A stretch of DNA of 62,641 nucleotides from Paenibacillus whitsoniae (lineage in GTDB: Bacteria; Bacillota; Bacilli; Paenibacillales; NBRC-103111), in NCBI RefSeq assembly GCF_003955665.1, contig NZ_RXHU01000110.1, positions 403 through 63,043 of the forward strand. The letters are read 5' to 3'. This document shows positions 42,623 through 51,709 of the stretch, in pieces. The notes under the pieces are model-generated. The model was not told the origin of the DNA. It worked only from the letters and a program-made list of their open reading frames with translations, and did no database searches. The position numbers and the translations under genes were made by a program. How positions within the stretch are numbered: position 1 is the stretch's first letter; every line of letters starts with the position of its first letter.

Positions 42623-42889
42623 TTAGACATGATGCCGATTCTGCGCAACGACGGTCGCTGCCGCCAGCAATTCCCGCATAATGTCAGACTGCAGCTGCGG
42701 GCTGATATACTCGCCTTTTACAAACAAAAGGCCTTTGTCACTCGAAGTATACCTCGGAGGGAGCTTGTTAAGCGCAATCGCCAGCACATCCTCGCGGCAA
42801 ATTTGGCAGTCACAGGACATTTCATACGTTTTCTGAAACTCTTCAAACATCCGGTTCACTACCGTTTCCATAGCATTGTAGACGACCAC
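42623..42889 (-). CDS. ComFB-family protein
   Basis: The 88-residue protein carries a CxCxxC cluster (C26, C28, C31 in SCDCQICREDVLAIALNKLPPRY), with the DVLALSLNK-like core shared with B. subtilis ComFB, so it fits the late-competence ComFB domain family. Members may bind zinc, and in cyanobacteria bind cyclic dinucleotides, but the role in Firmicutes is unclear. The start is a GTG at 42889 after AAGGGG. It is downstream of the Spo0B-like kinase gene on the same strand and has its own terminator. There is no comFA or comFC next to it, so it is not the classic competence operon. Confidence 0.85.
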   Translation of the reverse strand: MVVYNAMETVVNRMFEEFQKTYEMSCDCQICREDVLAIALNKLPPRYTSSDKGLLFVKGEYISPQLQSDIMRELLAAATVVAQNRHHV

Positions 42890-42968
42890 GATTATCCAGC
42901 CCCTTCTAGGAACATTTACGATTCATTATACCCGAAACCACAAGATAGAAAAAGCCGACATAAAAGGA

Positions 42969-44714
42969 TTACTGCATCGGTATTGAAATCTGAAAGACGA
43001 TATAGCCGTCTTCAATCGAGACGTCGATCGATCCGCGGTAGTATTCAACGCGCTCTTTCACGACCGGAAGACCTAACCCCTGATGATCGCCGCCGCCTTT
43101 GGAGCTGTAACCGATCGCAAACAGCTGTTTGACATCCGGGGCATGATTCGGTCTAATCGGATTCGACACGGAAAATTTCATAAAGCCGTCCTCCGTCCAT
43201 CCGTGCACGGCAACGATCCGATCTTCCACAGGGAACATCGCCGTTTCGTCAAACGCATTGTCGATGAGATTGCCCAAAATTTTCACAATATCCACCGATT
43301 TTACGCCGAGCGAGAGCTCGTCCATGCCCGTAAATTGATAGTTGAACACCGTTTTCGTGTGCATCGCAATTGCGATTTTCGCTTGAATCAGCGCAGCAAT
43401 CGCCGGTTGCCCGATCCGGATAATGTCGTTCACCTCATTGATCTCTTCGATCAACTCTTTCATATACCGCATCTGATCTTCCTTTTTCCCCTTTGAAATC
43501 ATGGCGTACAGCGTCTGCACGTGATTCAAGAAATCGTGACGCTGGCTGCGTATCGTCGCAAACATCAGATCCACATTTTGAATATACATCTCTTGCGTGG
43601 TTTGAACGGCCGTTTCGCGGCTTTTCGCAACGAAGCGGAAGATGAAATAAAGAAGCGCCAAACTGAACAGCGTGAAAAAGATGATGAGCAAAGCCAATTG
43701 GATCAATTGTTTTTGGAGCGTATTCTCAATGGACTGATAGTCCGTTACGATGGAGATGACAAAAGGCATTTCACGCTGGACTTCCATTACTTTTTTGACA
43801 GGGACGTAGACGAAAGTTTTGAGGATCGGCTTGCCGTTCCAATGCTCGACCACGCTCACCGGCTTGCCCGTATCAATCGACTTCCGATAATTGGCCTGAT
43901 CGTCCGGCGTTGGCATCGTGTAGGTGCCGTACAGCACCGGGCGGTCGTAGACAGAAATAAATGTCGCGCCGTCTATACCCTTATACTCCTTCGGCTCTGT
44001 ACCGAAGGTTACGCCGTTGAGGCCAGCGATTTCCAAGATGTCCGGGTTGTTCGCAAGCGTTTTTTTCATCACCGTATCGGCGCCGACGATATTTTTGAAC
44101 GTTTGAATTTTATCCGCGTTCACAAAGACACAGATCAAATAATTGCCGGTCCCATCGTAAAAATAACCGAATTTGCTGACATCGCTTGAGCCGGATGCCG
44201 GCACTTCATAAATGCCCGACCAGAAATTGGGCAGCTTCTGACCTTCGGGAATCGTCACCTGATGATTCTTCAGCAGCTGGTCAAAAGCGGTAAACCAATA
44301 ACCGAACGCAATCGTGCTCGTAATCGTGAGCTCTTTGGGCTCTGACGACCTGCCGACCATAATGTCGTCCCCCTTGCCGCTGCGCGTCATGAGCGAATAA
44401 CCGCTCACGTCGGCTTCTTTGGCCAGCGCGGCTAGCTGCTCGTTCGTCACGTTGTGCCAATCGGGATTGAGCTGGCTTTTCGCAAAAATAGCCGCGGATC
44501 GCAGCTGCTCGCCGATCATATCCTCAACGAAAAACGATCCTTCCTCCGCCTGCTCGATGGACGTTCGAATTTGATTCGCCGTAGATTCCATCCGGTCCGC
44601 CAACGCTTGCGTCAATAGCGATTTGGTGTACCAGTAATACGACGTATTGTTGGTGATCAGTAGTAAAATCACGATAATGAAGGTGACATAAATGACGCTT
44701 CTGTTCGTTCTCAT
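42969..44714 (-). CDS. Orphan sensor kinase with Spo0B-like dimerisation domain
   Basis: The start at 44714 (MRTNRSVIYVTFIIV) has AAAGGA 15 nt upstream, somewhat far, and a longer frame to 44762 also exists. The 581-residue protein has a first membrane helix (about 8-29), a large extracytoplasmic sensor (about 30-335), a second helix (about 338-360) and a cytoplasmic part with SQRHDFLNHVQTLYAMI, the Spo0B/SPOB_a motif with phospho-acceptor H393, followed by an HATPase domain with NLIDNAFDE and GLGLPVVKERVEYYRG. This resembles DcuS/CitA- and Spo0B-like kinases. No response regulator gene is adjacent. Its place next to ComFB and sda suggests, without proof, a link to phosphorelay or stress-response control. 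Confidence 0.85.
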   Translation of the reverse strand: MRTNRSVIYVTFIIVILLLITNNTSYYWYTKSLLTQALADRMESTANQIRTSIEQAEEGSFFVEDMIGEQLRSAAIFAKSQLNPDWHNVTNEQLAALAKEADVSGYSLMTRSGKGDDIMVGRSSEPKELTITSTIAFGYWFTAFDQLLKNHQVTIPEGQKLPNFWSGIYEVPASGSSDVSKFGYFYDGTGNYLICVFVNADKIQTFKNIVGADTVMKKTLANNPDILEIAGLNGVTFGTEPKEYKGIDGATFISVYDRPVLYGTYTMPTPDDQANYRKSIDTGKPVSVVEHWNGKPILKTFVYVPVKKVMEVQREMPFVISIVTDYQSIENTLQKQLIQLALLIIFFTLFSLALLYFIFRFVAKSRETAVQTTQEMYIQNVDLMFATIRSQRHDFLNHVQTLYAMISKGKKEDQMRYMKELIEEINEVNDIIRIGQPAIAALIQAKIAIAMHTKTVFNYQFTGMDELSLGVKSVDIVKILGNLIDNAFDETAMFPVEDRIVAVHGWTEDGFMKFSVSNPIRPNHAPDVKQLFAIGYSSKGGGDHQGLGLPVVKERVEYYRGSIDVSIEDGYIVFQISIPMQ

Positions 44715-44917
44715 GAAGTAATCAACAGTCCTTTGTTGTATGTTAAATATTACGAACTCCACAGCTATGTAGCCATTCGCAATATTCCCTGTAGAGCGCG
44801 AACTTGCTTTCTTCTAACATAGTAGTATAGATGGGAAGGAAAGCGTTGTCTATGACAGAATTATACAGCCTCCGCCTCCCCGCAAAGTCCATCGGCTTTA
44901 CTTGCCCTTCTTACTTT

Positions 44918-44937
44918 AGTACTATAGAACAAGTACT
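44918..44937. promoter_or_regulatory. Inverted repeat in the greA upstream region
   Basis: AGTACT-N8-AGTACT, two palindromic hexamers 14 nt apart, lies 24 nt upstream of the greA start and overlaps its probable promoter region. The regulator is unknown. Confidence 0.35.
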
Positions 44938-44960
44938 GTACAAATGAGGAGTTGCCGCTA

Positions 44961-45431
44961 ATGTCCAATGATGAAATTATCTTAACCCCGGAGGGTCTGC
45001 GAAATTTGGAGCAGGAGCTGGAAGAGCTCAAAGGACCTCGTCGCAGAGAGCTGGCTTCCCGGATCAAAACCGCTATTTCCTACGGCGATTTGAAGGAAAA
45101 CAGCGAGTATCACTCCGCCAAAGAAGAGCAAGCCTTCATGGAGACGCGTATTCTCACGATCGAGCAGATGTTGAAAAGAGCGAAAGTCGTGACAAACATG
45201 GACACATCGAAAGTGCAAGTCGGTATGACCGTCGTGCTCAACGATATTGAATTTGCCGAAAAAATCGAGTACAAAATCGTAGGCGCCGCCGAAGCCGACG
45301 TCAACGAGAATAAAATTTCCTACGAAAGCCCGCTGGGCCAGGCGCTTATGAACCGGAAGGTCGGCGACGTGATCAGTGTCAATGCGCCGATGGGCGTGAT
45401 CGAGTACAAGCTTCTTGAGATCAAGCTGTAA
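44961..45431 (+). CDS. greA: Transcription elongation factor GreA
   Basis: GreA enters the RNA polymerase secondary channel and stimulates cleavage of the backtracked transcript. The ATG at 44961 (MSNDEIILTPEGLRNLEQEL) follows GAGGAG by 9 nt; the in-frame TTG upstream directly abuts it. The 156 residues equal the family length. The N-terminal coiled coil holds LEEL and RRELASRIKTAISYGDLKEN with the tip acidic residues (GDLKENSEYHSAKEEQ), and the C-terminal FKBP-like domain includes VGMTVVLNDIEF and SPLGQALMNRKVGD. It is transcribed alone and ends at a shared terminator with the convergent racemase gene. Confidence 0.96.
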   Translation: MSNDEIILTPEGLRNLEQELEELKGPRRRELASRIKTAISYGDLKENSEYHSAKEEQAFMETRILTIEQMLKRAKVVTNMDTSKVQVGMTVVLNDIEFAEKIEYKIVGAAEADVNENKISYESPLGQALMNRKVGDVISVNAPMGVIEYKLLEIKL

Positions 45432-45452
45432 GACAGCAAAAGAGAAGCGAAT

Positions 45453-45504
45453 AAAAAAAGCAATCCCCGGACAGGAATCGCCCTGAACGGAGATTGCTTT
45501 TTTT
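45453..45504. terminator. Bidirectional terminator between greA and the racemase gene
   Basis: GCAATC/GATTGC with an inner GACAGG/CCTG stem is flanked by an A-run (45453-45459) and a T-run (45498-45504), so it works for both converging genes. Confidence 0.85.
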
Positions 45505-46285
45505 ATCTTTGTGCCTCCATGCGCTGCAGCATAGCCAGCGCTTCAGGCATTTTGCGCAAGTACGCCGGCGAGTTGTCCGAGCACAGCCAAGTGACGTCGG
45601 TGCTTCCTCCTTGCCCCAGTGCACCGCGCTCCTGCAGCAATTGAATAAGCCGATTTACGGTCCCTTTGCTGCCGTCGACGATCTGGATATGGCCCGGCAG
45701 CAGCTCGCTGAGCAGCTTTCGGTAAAACGGATAGTGCGTGCAGCCCAGCACGACTGTGCCGTAAACGGATAGATCCACGTCCTGCAGGATGCCTGCGAAG
45801 TAGTCGCGGATCGCTGGGCCTTCGAAGACCAGGGACTCACAGTACCGCACCAAATCCGGCAGCGGGATGGAGTCGACCATGCCGGCGTCGTCGACGCGGG
45901 AGACGAGCGCTTTGTACTTCGACTCCTTGAGCGTCAGCGGCGTCGCAAACACAAGCACGCGCTTCCCGGAGGCGCGGTTCATTTCAATCGCCGGCTTCAC
46001 CGCCGGCTCCATGCCGACAATCGGCAGCGCGTAGTGCTGCCGCAGGGCATTAATGGCGATCGACGTTGCCGTGTTGCAGGCGATCACCAGCGCCTTCACG
46101 TCATGTTGCACAATCGTCTCGGCGGATGCCTTCACAAATTGCAGCACGTCCTCCTTCGGCTTCGTCCCGTACGGGACATGAAGCGTGTCGGCGAAATATA
46201 TGAAATCTTCCCGGGGCAGTCGTCTCATCGCCTCATGCAAGACCGTGATGCCGCCGATGCCGGAATCAAAAACACCAATTTTCAT
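45503..46285 (-). CDS. murI: Glutamate racemase
   Basis: MurI/RacE interconverts L- and D-glutamate, supplying D-Glu for peptidoglycan. The ATG at 46285 (MKIGVFDSGIGG) is preferred; the longer frame adds 28 residues, and AGGGTGAGG is just upstream. The 260 residues fit the family. Key motifs are DSGIGG (7-12), YFADTLHVPYGTK, the first catalytic Cys C70 in IACNTATS and a second Cys in VLGCTHYPF near 177-185. The gene is 31 nt downstream of the Cof-type phosphatase on the same strand, probably co-transcribed, and ends in a shared terminator. The product is cytosolic. Confidence 0.95.
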   Translation of the reverse strand: MKIGVFDSGIGGITVLHEAMRRLPREDFIYFADTLHVPYGTKPKEDVLQFVKASAETIVQHDVKALVIACNTATSIAINALRQHYALPIVGMEPAVKPAIEMNRASGKRVLVFATPLTLKESKYKALVSRVDDAGMVDSIPLPDLVRYCESLVFEGPAIRDYFAGILQDVDLSVYGTVVLGCTHYPFYRKLLSELLPGHIQIVDGSKGTVNRLIQLLQERGALGQGGSTDVTWLCSDNSPAYLRKMPEALAMLQRMEAQR

Positions 46286-46316
46286 CTGCCTCACCCTAAG
46301 AAAATCGTATGTAACG

Positions 46317-47087
46317 CTACAGCAGGCCTGCTGTGACAAGCCCGTTCCGAATGCCTTCCTCGTCCACATGCGTCGTCACGTGGTCGGCAAACGGCAGCAA
46401 ATCCTGATGCGAGTTACCCATCGCAATGCCAAATCCAACATACGACAGCATTTCCATGTCGTTCAAACCGTCGCCGAAGGCAACCGCTTCTTCCGGCTTC
46501 AGTCCGACCAGTTCCAGCAGCGCGGCAATCCCTTGCGCTTTGGAGCCGCCGGCCGGCAGCACATCCATCGCATGCTGGTGCCAGCGAATCAATTTGAAAT
46601 CGCCCAGCAGCCCTTCATACAAATGCTCATCTTTCGCTTCGCAGTGCAGAAAAATCTGATAAATATCGTTCGTCCGCCAGAAATCGGGGTCCACGCCTGG
46701 TAAATCCACCTTCAGCGAATTGACGGAGGACAGCATAGACGGATGGTCCGCCGTGTCCGTGTAATATTCGCGCTCGCCTTCAAACACGAGCGAGTGCCCG
46801 TGCGCTGCGGCCAGACTCACCAACGACGCAATCGCGTTTTTGTCGATGACGCGGCGGTACAAAGGCTCTCCTTTATATACCGCAAAGCCTCCGTTCAGGC
46901 AGACATACGAATCGATGCCGAGCAGCTCCGCCAGCGGTTTAATAAAATAGGGAGCTCGTCCTGTCGCGATGACCGGCTCGATTCCCTTTTGCTTAAGCTG
47001 ATGAACGGCCTTGACCGTACTTTCCGGCACTTGTTTCTCCTCGTTCACGAGGGTGCCGTCAATATCAAAGAATACAATTTTGTACAC
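46317..47087 (-). CDS. Cof-type HAD-superfamily phosphatase
   Basis: The GTG at 47087 (MYKIVFFDIDGTLVNEEKQ) is preferred, with AAAGGAGA about 10 nt upstream; the longer frame adds 29 residues with poor composition. The 256-residue protein is a cytosolic HAD hydrolase of Cof subfamily IIB: motif I FFDIDGTL (nucleophile D8, acid D10), motif II ATGR, motif III with a Lys in SKAQGIAALLE, and motif IV FGDGLNDMEML near the C-terminus. Such enzymes dephosphorylate sugar phosphates or flavin precursors (YcsE/YwtE type). It sits 31 nt upstream of glutamate racemase. The substrate is unknown. Confidence 0.92.
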   Translation of the reverse strand: MYKIVFFDIDGTLVNEEKQVPESTVKAVHQLKQKGIEPVIATGRAPYFIKPLAELLGIDSYVCLNGGFAVYKGEPLYRRVIDKNAIASLVSLAAAHGHSLVFEGEREYYTDTADHPSMLSSVNSLKVDLPGVDPDFWRTNDIYQIFLHCEAKDEHLYEGLLGDFKLIRWHQHAMDVLPAGGSKAQGIAALLELVGLKPEEAVAFGDGLNDMEMLSYVGFGIAMGNSHQDLLPFADHVTTHVDEEGIRNGLVTAGLL

Positions 47088-47169
47088 AGTGCGGGTCTCC
47101 TTTTCTGATGGAGGCAGTTCGGCTGCTCCTTCTCTCCTACTCTCAATTAAACACCAAACGAGGAGAAAA

Positions 47170-47203
47170 GACAAAAAGAAAAAGAGAATCCCTCAGGCTT
47201 CTC
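47170..47203 (-). terminator. Terminator of the ClpP-like gene
   Basis: GAGAA-GCCTGAGGGA-TTCTC (47203-47184) is followed on the minus strand by TTTTTCTTTTTG. Confidence 0.55.
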
Positions 47204-47225
47204 CGCGCTGCTTGCCACAACAAAG

Positions 47226-47756
47226 CTAGACAATCCCATCAATGATCCCGCAGGCAAGCGCCTCCTCCGGATTCATGTACCAGTTCCGCTGATGCTCCTT
47301 CACGCGATGCAGGTCTTCCGCCTGCAGGCTCGTCTTGGCGAGCAGACATTCGTCGTAAATCTCTTGCAGGCGCTGCGTTTCTTCAACCCGATTGCGGATA
47401 TATGCCAACTGACCGTCGATGTGCGTCGAGACCGAGTGATACATAAACGTGCTGTAGCGGCCTGAGTAGCGTTTATGTCCGCTGGCGGCAATCAGCAGGC
47501 TCATGCTGGCGGCAAGACCGTAGACGTAGGTGTGGAGCGGTGTTTTGCTGTTTTCCATCACGTTGATCAGGCCCAGCCCGTCATAGACGCTGCCTCCGTT
47601 GCTGTTGATAATCAAATCGATCGGCACGCGCTTATAGTCTTTTTCCTTCTTGTCCTTGTCTTCGTCAAACAGGTTGATTTTCATAATTTGTTCCACGATT
47701 GGTTTCACGGAGTTTTTATGCACGCCATCGAATAGATACAAAGTACGGTCGTTCAT
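47226..47756 (-). CDS. ClpP-like serine peptidase homologue with catalytic Asp changed
   Basis: The 176-residue protein has the ClpP/crotonase fold core: SNGGSVYDGLGLINVM near residues 52-67, the nucleophile S84 in GLAASMSLLIA and a His at H107 in MYHSVST. The third catalytic position is Asn, N158 in QRNWYMNPEEA, where canonical ClpP has Asp in RDRF/LSAPEA. It lacks the N-terminal region needed for ATPase docking in full-length ClpP. Proteins of this TepA/ClpP-like group have been found in several Firmicutes; Listeria ClpP1 also has Asn there. It may be a weak peptidase, a partner for another ClpP or a regulator. Monocistronic. Confidence 0.8.
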   Translation of the reverse strand: MNDRTLYLFDGVHKNSVKPIVEQIMKINLFDEDKDKKEKDYKRVPIDLIINSNGGSVYDGLGLINVMENSKTPLHTYVYGLAASMSLLIAASGHKRYSGRYSTFMYHSVSTHIDGQLAYIRNRVEETQRLQEIYDECLLAKTSLQAEDLHRVKEHQRNWYMNPEEALACGIIDGIV

Positions 47757-47860
47757 TGGGATGCCTCCTGTCCGTATGGCCCATTGTTACAGTTAGTTTA
47801 TTCTGGGCTAAGGACGTTTGTAACCCGTAAACCGCTTTTTTTTCATATTTTGTTCGGGCA

Positions 47861-47908
47861 AAAGAAAAAGAGCCGTCCCGCAGGCGCTGAGCCTAGCCGG
47901 AATGACTC
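47861..47908 (-). terminator. Terminator of the GH2 gene
   Basis: A ten-position stem (GAGTCATTCC with GGGACGGCTC, mostly paired) is followed by TTTTTCTTTT on the minus strand. Confidence 0.7.
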
Positions 47909-47920
47909 TCGTTCTATCGC

Positions 47921-50900
47921 TTAGTATACGCTGATATTATCGAATTTCGAATTCGCTCGATGCGAGTAGAGACCGATCTGACCGGCTGCGAAGGCGCTGT
48001 CCGTTGCTGTCAGCTGCTTCGTGCCGTTCACCCACAGCTCCAGCGTGGAGCCGTTGACAACGGCTTTAAAGTCATACCAGGTGCCGGTGTTCAGTGTATA
48101 CGGTACAGTAATGAGATCCGTAGATGTTCCCCCAGCAACTTTGCCGATTTTAAGCGAATTCGTCAATTTGTAGTACGTGAAACTATAATAATTGTTGCTG
48201 TCGACACGTCTTGCGACCAGCCCAATTCCAGCATAATTCCCGCTATTAAAGCTGTCGGCTTTGAGTTTGGCCGATACGGTATAATTTTGCCATGAGGCTA
48301 GCCCGGCGTAAGCGGACAAGTTTGCCGCCGTATTGTCGGATTGACTGAAAACTTGGGTACCGTCAGTGACGACTCCCCAAGTGCCGCCCGTATTCGCCCA
48401 GCTTGCCGCCGTGCCTGATTCAAAATCGTCCCCGAACATTGGCGTCACACTGACATTGTCGAACTTGGCATTTGCACGATGCGCATACAAACCTACTTTA
48501 CCCGACGTCAGCGTCGTATCCGTCGTCGTGAGCAGCTTCGTGCCATTCATCCATAATTCAAGTGTCGGACCATTCACGACGCCCTTCAGATCATACCAAG
48601 TGCCAAGACTCATCGTATACGGCGCCGTGATGAGATCGCCTGCAACACCGCCTGCCACTTTGACAATTTTCAATGTATTGGTGAGTTTGTAGTACATAAA
48701 AGCGTAATAATTACTACTGTCTTGATACCGCGCCAAAACACCCACACCTGCATAATTGCCGGCGTCAAAAGCGTCCGCTTTGACCTTGGCCGAAACCGCG
48801 TAATGCTGCCACGCGCTGTCTCCGATATAAGCTGTCGCCCCGCCCGTCGCCGTACTCGATTGATTGTACACTTTGGTACTGCCATCCGTGACGACGGACC
48901 AAGTGCCGCTTGCCGCTGTCCATCCGCTCGCCGCGCCCGATTCAAAATCGTCGCTGAGCAGCTTCACGTTTCCAGATCCCCCCGTCCCCGGATTACTATC
49001 GGTTTGGAAGGAGATGATCACCGTATCTGTTGAGCCGCCAGCTTCGGTGAAGGTCAACGTTTTGGAATAGTTGGTGTTCGGCGCTAAGCCCATGGGATTC
49101 ACGGTAAAATAAATCTCTCGTTCGCCCCTTAAATTGCCGGACGTTTGTGTCAGCGACAGCCAGTCGCCTTGCCCGGATACGCTCCAGCTCGTACTGAGCC
49201 CGCCTCCTCGGTTGACGATTTTTAGCTTGTGTAACTGGCTGCTGTTCGAAAGATTCTTCATACCGACGTTAATGGTTGCCGGAACGTCGATCTGCGGTGC
49301 CGGGAAACTGCCTATGGCGCCCAATTGATTTTTCTCTTGAAATTTCACCGTCGTCCCTTTCTTCGCCGTCAGCGTTAGCTGCAGCCATTTCGCGGAAACG
49401 CCGTTCGGCACGTTAAAGGAAATCGTTTGCTCCACCTTGTTGCCATACGGAACCATGACATTGAACGTACCCGTCTGGAAGCTGGTGTAGGTTTGCGTAG
49501 CAGGATCTACATAGCCTGCTTCCCAACCCACATCGATACTGGTACCATCGCGCTGCTCATCGTTATATACAATTATCGTTCTGGTTGTAGCAGCACCTGC
49601 CGGAAACACGGGCGGATTGACACCGATCAGATTGTTTTTATCTCCATCTTTATCAAACGCCGCCACAGGAGAGTAAGTATTCTGCGTGTACATGTAAGAA
49701 TCCGAAGGGATCGAGCTCGGCTTGGAGGCATCATAGGCGTTGAAAACAGGACGGTTGATTTCAACCGGCTTAAGCCCTGGCGCTGTCAAATCCGTCCAAA
49801 TAGGGCGAATCGTATCTTCAATCGGTTCATAGGAATATATCCAGTTCGCGTAATAACGGATATCCGCAAGTCCGGCATAGCGCATCGCGCGCGTCATTCG
49901 GTCCGCAGCCCGGTGCCAGACCGCTTGGGACACCAAATTATCGTTATACAAATCTTTGGATAATGTCGCGTTGTACGTCCCATCGGCATTTAACGTAGGA
50001 AAACCACCCGAAGGCGTAAACGCTTCTCCCTCGCCTTTCGGTTTGGTGCTGTTATTCGTGTAAAGACCGTACAGATTACTGTTATTTAGCCAGGAGATCG
50101 GATACCCGCCTGTATAATGATGATTTTCTTCATACGTCGTCGTAAAATCGTCCTGGATGATCGGCCTCGTTGAATCGATGGAAGTAATGGCCGCTTCGAT
50201 CGTCGGATGTAAGACTGTTGAATTCAAGGTAGTCGCCGAAACCCAGTTTTCATTCCCTCCGCTCCAAATGACAATGCCCGCATGATTTTTACTCGCACCA
50301 ACCCATTGCTTTACCCATTTGCTCACGTGATCCATGGCGACGGTATTGTAACTATGTACGGTCTGATACTGCCAGAAAGGCGTCTCGTCAATAACCAGCA
50401 GCCCGATTTGGTCCGCATAATCGTAAAATTCCTTCACATCGCCCTTAAGGTGTGTTCTGGCAACATTGTAGGTCGTCTTCCATGCATCCATCGTTTTTTT
50501 GAGCTCGGCAATTGAGGAGTTGGCAAAGGACTGTGAAGCGCTGGGTCCAGGGCCATGCACACTTCCCGTGTGCCAATTAAACTGCAGTGCATCGCCGCGA
50601 AGATTAGTCTTAATGCCGTTAAGCTGGAAGTAGTTCGAGGTGACCGTGAATTGCCGGAAGCCGAATCGGGTTGACAAGCTGTCGATGGTCGTACCCGTCT
50701 GGGTCAGCGATGTTTGAAGATCATACAGTTTTGGATCGTGCGTCCACCAGTACTTGGCATTGGTCCACGAAACGGAGGACAACGTAACCTGTTGTGAACT
50801 ATTGGCGGCTAGTGTGACTGGCTGGTCTGAGAACGTCTTTTCCGTGGTGCCGCCAACGAGCTGCGCACTGTTTGTCACCGTTACCGTTTGGCTCGCGGCC

Positions 50901-51598
50901 GTCGCGTTCGTTACCGTAATTTTCAGAGTAATCTCATCATCCGAGGGATCGGTATTATTTTTCAAATTCGTGATCACCTGTGTATCGGAAATAAAAACCT
51001 TCGGAGATGCCACGAGCGCGACATCGTCGGTTATGCCGCGACCTTGACCAAACGTTTGATTGTCAATCCCGAGGGGATAGAGCGATTTGCCGCTGGAGTC
51101 CAAAGCATCAGCTGGCAATGAGCCGTAGCCCCAGACACGCACCTCCAGCGTATTGGAGCTTCCGACGTTTACGAGAGAGGTGACGTCCAGCTTATAAGGC
51201 AGACGCGTCATTAAATACCCGTCGGTTTCCGTCGCAAGCTGCGTACCATTCACAAATACCTTCGCAAGCGGGGCAACATTGGAAAAAGACAGGAAAATTT
51301 CCTTGCCGTTCATCGAAGACGGAACCGTGAAATTTCTTTTATATACACCATAGGAAAGTGTCGCCCAAGCTGATGAATAACCGAATCCCGCCCCGTCCCA
51401 TAAGGAAGGCACGGTAATGTCGTACCTTGTTGTTCCTCCGCTCGGGTAAAAGTCCCACACGCCGTTCAGCGATACCTGCTCCCGGCTCGTATCCGCATGG
51501 GCAGTACGAGTTAACAGCAGCGTCGCCATGAATAGAAGCATCACCATCACGACGACATGCTTCATGCGCAACCGATTCCCTACTCCTTGCAATCCCAT
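47921..51598 (-). CDS. Secreted GH2-family glycosidase with duplicated C-terminal domain
   Basis: The 1225-residue protein has a clear start at 51598, 8 nt after AAGGAGG. It is exported: a basic N-terminus and hydrophobic stretch (about 11-33) end before ADTSRE. A GH2 sugar-binding domain (about 40-200), Ig-like domain (about 205-320) and TIM-barrel catalytic domain follow, with LNGIKTNLRGDALQFNWH near 326-343 and the acid/base E450 in IVIWSGGNENW. An Ig/Big-like region leads to two tandem lamin-G-like domains (about 890-1055 and 1060-1225), each starting DDFESG and ending KFDNVSV or KFDNISV. GH2 members are beta-galactosidases, beta-glucuronidases or mannosidases; the substrate is unknown. 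It ends the polysaccharide operon, after the lyase gene. Confidence 0.88.
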   Translation of the reverse strand: MGLQGVGNRLRMKHVVVMVMLLFMATLLLTRTAHADTSREQVSLNGVWDFYPSGGTTRYDITVPSLWDGAGFGYSSAWATLSYGVYKRNFTVPSSMNGKEIFLSFSNVAPLAKVFVNGTQLATETDGYLMTRLPYKLDVTSLVNVGSSNTLEVRVWGYGSLPADALDSSGKSLYPLGIDNQTFGQGRGITDDVALVASPKVFISDTQVITNLKNNTDPSDDEITLKITVTNATAASQTVTVTNSAQLVGGTTEKTFSDQPVTLAANSSQQVTLSSVSWTNAKYWWTHDPKLYDLQTSLTQTGTTIDSLSTRFGFRQFTVTSNYFQLNGIKTNLRGDALQFNWHTGSVHGPGPSASQSFANSSIAELKKTMDAWKTTYNVARTHLKGDVKEFYDYADQIGLLVIDETPFWQYQTVHSYNTVAMDHVSKWVKQWVGASKNHAGIVIWSGGNENWVSATTLNSTVLHPTIEAAITSIDSTRPIIQDDFTTTYEENHHYTGGYPISWLNNSNLYGLYTNNSTKPKGEGEAFTPSGGFPTLNADGTYNATLSKDLYNDNLVSQAVWHRAADRMTRAMRYAGLADIRYYANWIYSYEPIEDTIRPIWTDLTAPGLKPVEINRPVFNAYDASKPSSIPSDSYMYTQNTYSPVAAFDKDGDKNNLIGVNPPVFPAGAATTRTIIVYNDEQRDGTSIDVGWEAGYVDPATQTYTSFQTGTFNVMVPYGNKVEQTISFNVPNGVSAKWLQLTLTAKKGTTVKFQEKNQLGAIGSFPAPQIDVPATINVGMKNLSNSSQLHKLKIVNRGGGLSTSWSVSGQGDWLSLTQTSGNLRGEREIYFTVNPMGLAPNTNYSKTLTFTEAGGSTDTVIISFQTDSNPGTGGSGNVKLLSDDFESGAASGWTAASGTWSVVTDGSTKVYNQSSTATGGATAYIGDSAWQHYAVSAKVKADAFDAGNYAGVGVLARYQDSSNYYAFMYYKLTNTLKIVKVAGGVAGDLITAPYTMSLGTWYDLKGVVNGPTLELWMNGTKLLTTTDTTLTSGKVGLYAHRANAKFDNVSVTPMFGDDFESGTAASWANTGGTWGVVTDGTQVFSQSDNTAANLSAYAGLASWQNYTVSAKLKADSFNSGNYAGIGLVARRVDSNNYYSFTYYKLTNSLKIGKVAGGTSTDLITVPYTLNTGTWYDFKAVVNGSTLELWVNGTKQLTATDSAFAAGQIGLYSHRANSKFDNISVY

Positions 51599-51709
51599 CT
51601 AACATCCTCCTTAAAATGAATTCGACTAGCCATCCTTCTTCGTGCCTTCGATGAAATCTTGTAAAGAATCCCCCCTTTCCACACGTAAGTTGACTTGCCT
51701 TCCTTAGGC

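Noticed and set aside
47820..47860. A further cre site near the GH2 gene end
   Set aside because: The candidate (GTAAACCGC region) lacks the TG-N-AA half and lies downstream of the gene, so it is not a plausible CcpA target.
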